Assembly: GCA_949288785.1 (NCBI GenBank)
Contig: CASELQ010000001.1
Span: 141,626 to 205,625 of the forward strand
From: an uncultured Eubacteriales bacterium
Lineage (GTDB): Bacteria > Bacillota > Clostridia > Christensenellales > Borkfalkiaceae
Length of the DNA stretch: 64,000 nucleotides
Direction: 5' to 3'
The position numbers and the translations under genes are program-made. Of this stretch, positions 60,755-64,000 are shown piece after piece. Numbering within the stretch: the stretch's first letter is position 1; the number at the start of each line of letters is the position of its first letter. The notes beneath the pieces are model-generated. The model did not search any database and was not told the origin of the DNA. It saw only the letters and a list, made by a program, of their open reading frames with translations.

Positions 60755-61291
60755 ATGATATACTTTTTACTCCTGACGGCGTTTACCGTAAGCATAGATT
60801 CTTTCGCGTGCGGGTTTTCACTGCGCTCCGCCGGAAAAAAACGGCTGACCGTGATTCTCTGTATAGCGTTTACCGTATTTATAATGTGCGCCGCCGCCAA
60901 TTATGCCGCTATCGCGCTTTCGGGCGCGCTTACGGAGAGGGCGGCGGGCGCGGGCGGCGCGGTGCTTTGCGGCGTGGGAATTTACAACCTTTTTAAAAAA
61001 GACGGCGCGGGCCCGTTTCTTAAAAAGAACGGCGCGGAAGCCGCCGGAGCGGTAATTACCGGATTTGCCGTGGGATTGGACGGCGCCGCCGCAAACCTTT
61101 CGCTAGCGCTTATGGGTATTAACGCCTTTTACGTGCCCGTGATTATTGCGGTTATGCACGCGCTGATGATTTGGCTGGGCATACTCCTTGCCGACGCGCC
61201 TTTATTTAAAAAGTTTGCACGACTGAAATTTGCGCCGCCCCTCATACTTTCGCTTCTCGGAATATATAAGCTTGCGGCCGCGTTTTTATAA
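60755..61291 (+). CDS. MntP/YtaF-family membrane protein (putative manganese exporter)
   Basis: The 178-residue protein has six predicted membrane helices in two related halves. Each half has an Asp in a membrane helix: SIDSFACGFSL (about 14-24) and AVGLDGAAANLSL (about 105-117). This duplicated pattern marks the MntP manganese efflux and YtaF families. Which of the two it is cannot be settled from sequence alone. No yybP-ykoY-type manganese riboswitch is evident before it. The ribosome binding site is weak. It is divergent from the surface protein gene. Confidence 0.72.
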   Translation: MIYFLLLTAFTVSIDSFACGFSLRSAGKKRLTVILCIAFTVFIMCAAANYAAIALSGALTERAAGAGGAVLCGVGIYNLFKKDGAGPFLKKNGAEAAGAVITGFAVGLDGAAANLSLALMGINAFYVPVIIAVMHALMIWLGILLADAPLFKKFARLKFAPPLILSLLGIYKLAAAFL

Positions 61292-61322
61292 ACGGTTTAT
61301 ATCCTTTAAAAGAAATAAAGTT

Positions 61323-61361
61323 CGCGCCGCCTTTCTTTTTAAGGAAGGCGGCGCGCTTTTT
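61323..61361 (+). terminator. Strong terminator after the MntP/YtaF gene
   Basis: A perfect 11-bp stem (61323-61333 with 61345-61355, CGCGCCGCCTT type) is followed by CTTTTT on the plus strand. Confidence 0.85.
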
Positions 61362-61434
61362 ACTTAAAATTATTATTCCTGTTTTATAAAACGATCGTTG
61401 CAAGTCTGCCGTAATTTACGGGCGGCAGACCAAA

Positions 61435-62336
61435 TCACAGCACCTTGGAAAGGAAGTCTTTAAGCCTTGCGTCCTGCGGGGCTCCGAAAAACTTTTCCGG
61501 CGTGTTCTCTTCTCTTATTACGCCGCCGTCCATGAACAGCACGCGGGATCCCACTTCCCTTGCAAAACCCATTTCGTGGGTTACCACCACCATGGTCATA
61601 CCTTCTTTTGCAAGGTCTTTCATGAGTTCCAGCACCTCGCCCACCATCTCCGGGTCCAGCGCCGAAGTAGGCTCGTCAAACAGCATTACTTCGGGGTTCA
61701 TGGCAAGCGCCCGCACTATGGCTATACGCTGTTTCTGCCCGCCCGAAAGGGTGGAAGGAAAAACGTCTTTTTTGTCCGCCAAACCTATCCTCGTGAGAAG
61801 TTTTTCGGCGTCCGCCTCCGCCTCTTCCTGTGTTTTGAGCTTTAATTTTACGGGCGCAAGCGTAAGATTTTGCAGCACATTCAGGTTGTTGAACAGATTG
61901 AAGTGCTGAAAGACCATGCCCATCCGGGCCCTGCCCTTGTTTATGTCTATACGGTTGTTTTCGTAAAATTCCTTATATGCCTTTTTATATTCTCTGCCCT
62001 CGTGCCGCTCGTTGAGGAGATCTTTTGCCTTTATTTCGCGTATTATCTGTTCGCGGGCGGTCTCCTTATCTTCTCCTCGCTCCTCCGCCGCGGCAAGCAT
62101 CTTTTTATAGGTCCGCGTCTTTTCTATGAGATCGAAATGCAGATACGGGTCCGGGCGGGTCATTAACTTATCGTCTAACCACACCTCGCCGAAAGTGGGC
62201 TCTTCAAAAGAGTGGATTTCCCCGAACCCGAAGGCCCTATTATAACCACCTTTTCGCCCTTTTCTATCTTGCAGGAAACGCCTTTAAGCACCTCCAGGCT
62301 GCCGAAACGCTTGTAAATATTGTCAACGCTTATCAC
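61435..62336 (-). pseudogene. Polar amino acid ABC transporter ATP-binding protein, frameshifted
   Basis: The gene should encode the GlnQ-type ATPase of the operon. It starts at GTG (62334-62336), with GGAGG 10 bases upstream, overlapping the permease by 14 bp. It reads normally through Walker A (GPSGSGKST, residues 34-42) and then shifts frame and stops at TAG (62175-62177) after 53 codons. The other frame continues at once with [12 protein letters not shown] and runs to the end, with Q-loop MVFQHFNLF, signature LSGGQKQR and Walker [13 protein letters not shown]. Compared with the family, about 7 codons (LLRCINR type) are replaced by 2 bases, a 19-base deletion. A charged insert of about 65 residues precedes the Q-loop. 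It may be a true mutation or an assembly error. Confidence 0.85.
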
Positions 62337-63024
62337 TTGCCCTCAGCCTCCTTTCGATAAATTTTACGAGCAGAACCATAAAGAAAACTATAATAAGATA
62401 ACAACAGCCTACCACTATGCCGCTTGCAAGATAGTTGGGTACGCTCCTGTATATCGTGTCGGCAGCGGCGTTTAAATCGAATGTAAGCGAACCCGGCGTT
62501 GCTCCCACCCAGCTTATTATGGAGGTTTCCTTTAATAACGCTATCAGCTCGTTGCCGATTGCGGGAATTATGTTTTTTATTGCCTGCGGCATTATTATCC
62601 TTACCATTGTGCTTATCCAGGATAAGCCCAATGCACGCCCCGCTTCCATCTGCCCTTTATCCACCGAAAGTATGCCCGCACGGATATTTTCCGACACGTA
62701 CGCCCCGGAATTTATTCCGAAGGTTATTATGGCGGCGGAAGGCTTAAAACCCGGTATGGCAAATACGGCAAATACCATTATGAACAATTGCAGCGCAACC
62801 GGCGTTCCGCGGAATACCGTCGTATAAACATTGCATATAGCCGCGGGTATTTTCCATAACTTGCTCTGCGTTGCCGCTATCTTTACCACCGCAACGGTAA
62901 AACCGAGTATCAAACCTATTACGGAGGCTATTACCGTTACTATCAACGTGTGCAATACTCCTTCGAGCACGTATCCGATATATTCGCCCGTAAAAAGTAT
63001 CGTTATTATATCTTGTATAAGCAT
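62323..63024 (-). CDS. Polar amino acid ABC transporter permease
   Basis: The 233-residue membrane protein is a His/Glu/Gln/Arg-type permease. It has about five membrane helices, the N-terminal family block [24 protein letters not shown], and the ATPase-coupling loop [36 protein letters not shown] EAA motif near residue 130. The segment [14 protein letters not shown] is typical of the family. It lies between the binding protein and the ATPase gene. Its stop lies inside the ATPase start region. Confidence 0.94.
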   Translation of the reverse strand: MLIQDIITILFTGEYIGYVLEGVLHTLIVTVIASVIGLILGFTVAVVKIAATQSKLWKIPAAICNVYTTVFRGTPVALQLFIMVFAVFAIPGFKPSAAIITFGINSGAYVSENIRAGILSVDKGQMEAGRALGLSWISTMVRIIMPQAIKNIIPAIGNELIALLKETSIISWVGATPGSLTFDLNAAADTIYRSVPNYLASGIVVGCCYLIIVFFMVLLVKFIERRLRASDKR

Positions 63025-63051
63025 TGTTCTCTATTTATAAACTCAGTCTTT

Positions 63052-63098
63052 AATAATAAAAAAAGGGAACTGCCGGGGCTTTTGCCCCGGCTTTCCCT
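63052..63098 (-). terminator. Terminator between the binding protein and permease genes
   Basis: GCCGGGGC pairs with GCCCCGGC (63084-63091 with 63072-63079), extended by an AGGGAA/TTCCCT stem, followed by seven T on the minus strand. Inside an operon this would give more binding protein than permease, as is common for ABC importers. Confidence 0.85.
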
Positions 63099-63117
63099 AA
63101 GCGCATTTTTACTTCAA

Positions 63118-63945
63118 TCACTCGGTGATGCCGAGATGTTTGTTTACGAGTTCCTGTATCCCTTCGCTGCCGAGATCTGCCAGCACTTTATTTATGGCGT
63201 TGAGGATTTCCGTTTCACCCTTCGTTACGCATATGGCATATACGTCGGTCGCGGGAGAATCGCTTTCTCCCGCCGCACCCTTATAATAGAGCGGCGCGCA
63301 CGCAAGATCGGCTTTGCCTTTTATAAGCTGCTGAGCAGGCAGCTCGTCAATAATAAGCACGTCTGAATTAAGTCCTATATCCGCCACTGCGGTGGCAAGC
63401 GCGTCAAAACCGACTTTGTTTGCATTTGATCCGTAAAGCGTTCCGCCCTCACCGAGTTCATCTCCCAGGAACAAATCGGCTGTGGTTCCGTTCTGAACGG
63501 CAATATCTTTGCCCTTCAAACTGTCCCAATACACGCCCTCTACATTGTCGGTCGTGTTGCTTACATACTCGTTTTCGGCATCGGCTTTATATATAACGTA
63601 TAATTCCGCCGTATAATATTCGTCTGAAAAATCAACCTTTGCCTTGCGTTCATCGTTTATGGATATACCCGCGGCGCCTACTTTGCACAGATTGCCCGCG
63701 CTTACCGCATCCACGATCGTATCGAACCCGACGTTTTCAAATACAACTTCCATTCCGAGTTCTTCGCCTACAAGGTTCATTATGTCTACGTCTACGCCAA
63801 CTATTTTTCCGTCGGAGATATACTCAAAAGGCGCAAAGCCCGCTTCGGTATAAACGACAAGCTGTTCCTTGGAGCAGCCGGCAAACCCGAAAGCGCTTAC
63901 AGCCGCCATAAGGCAGGCAACCAAAAAAACCGATAACTTTTTCAT
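63118..63945 (-). CDS. Polar amino acid ABC transporter substrate-binding lipoprotein
   Basis: The 275-residue protein has a lipoprotein signal peptide (MKKLSVFLVACLMAAV) with lipobox FAGC at about residues 21-24. The mature part is a family 3 (amino acid) solute-binding domain: VVYTEAGFAPFEYISDGKIVGVDVDI, VGFDTIVDAVSAGNLCKVGAAGISI and IAVQNGTTADLFLGD. The exact amino acid cannot be read. GGGAGAAG precedes the ATG. It is the first gene of the transporter operon. Confidence 0.95.
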   Translation of the reverse strand: MKKLSVFLVACLMAAVSAFGFAGCSKEQLVVYTEAGFAPFEYISDGKIVGVDVDIMNLVGEELGMEVVFENVGFDTIVDAVSAGNLCKVGAAGISINDERKAKVDFSDEYYTAELYVIYKADAENEYVSNTTDNVEGVYWDSLKGKDIAVQNGTTADLFLGDELGEGGTLYGSNANKVGFDALATAVADIGLNSDVLIIDELPAQQLIKGKADLACAPLYYKGAAGESDSPATDVYAICVTKGETEILNAINKVLADLGSEGIQELVNKHLGITE

Positions 63946-63990
63946 TTCTTCTCCCTGGCGCGTCAGTGCGCCGCTGTATGATTTGCCGTT

Positions 63991-63996
63991 ATTATA
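63991..63996 (-). promoter_or_regulatory. -10 box of the amino acid transporter operon
   Basis: A perfect TATAAT on the minus strand lies about 45 bp before the binding protein start. The -35 box would be beyond the window edge. The leader has GGCGCACTGACGCGCC, an imperfect palindrome. Confidence 0.5.
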
Positions 63997-64000
63997 CCCT

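Noticed and set aside
1..64000. tRNA, rRNA, tmRNA, prophage or conjugative element genes
   Set aside because: None could be recognised in any gap; gene order is that of core chromosome.

Overview
The window is 64 kb of chromosome from a Gram-positive anaerobe of the Clostridia (Bacillota). The evidence is strong AGGAGG-type ribosome binding sites, many TTGACA/TATAAT promoters with 17-bp spacing, a T-box leader before thrS, and Firmicutes marker genes (whiA, hemZ, ytxC, ylxY, rqcH, and a KOW/L14e-like gene between map and infA). A flavodiiron protein with a fused rubredoxin points to an anaerobe that must cope with oxygen or nitric oxide. whiA, ytxC and ylxY suggest a spore-forming ancestry. 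A gut-type uncultured clostridial lineage is my inference, not something the sequence proves.

Layout. 1-7.9 kb (minus strand): the 5' part of dnaE, whiA, a PHP phosphoesterase, murB, an orphan solute-binding-like protein, an M16 peptidase and a YlxY-type deacetylase. 8-20 kb (minus): pnp and rpsO, then hemZ, an MBL hydrolase, relA, recJ, secF and secD. 19.7-28.4 kb (minus): a zinc-ribbon membrane protein, a DUF1858 protein, an orphan chain-length/tyrosine-kinase fusion, thrS with its T-box, ytxC and a Ca-type P-ATPase. 28.5-33.2 kb (plus): a purine phosphoribosyltransferase, then two tandem 172-bp repeats, then a two-component system followed within 30 bp by the flavodiiron protein. A ferritin-like diiron protein converges on this group.

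35-51 kb (minus) is one continuous S10-spc-alpha ribosomal protein cluster, from rpsJ to rplQ, with secY, adk, map, infA and rpoA inside. It starts at a near-perfect promoter followed by a leader containing an intrinsic terminator (attenuator). Upstream lie clpX, clpP and tig (protein quality control), glxK, rqcH, an RluA-type pseudouridine synthase and a large membrane-anchored surface protein. The right end holds an MntP/YtaF-type membrane protein (plus) and a polar amino acid ABC transporter operon (minus) whose ATPase gene is frameshifted.

Most of the window is conserved housekeeping DNA in familiar order. No CRISPR array, transposase, phage gene, tRNA or rRNA gene was seen. The least explained parts are the tandem structured repeat and basic reading frame before the two-component system, the ferritin-like protein with palindromes upstream of it, the broken ABC ATPase with an unusual insertion, and the lineage-specific extensions in ribosomal proteins L17, L24 and L30.
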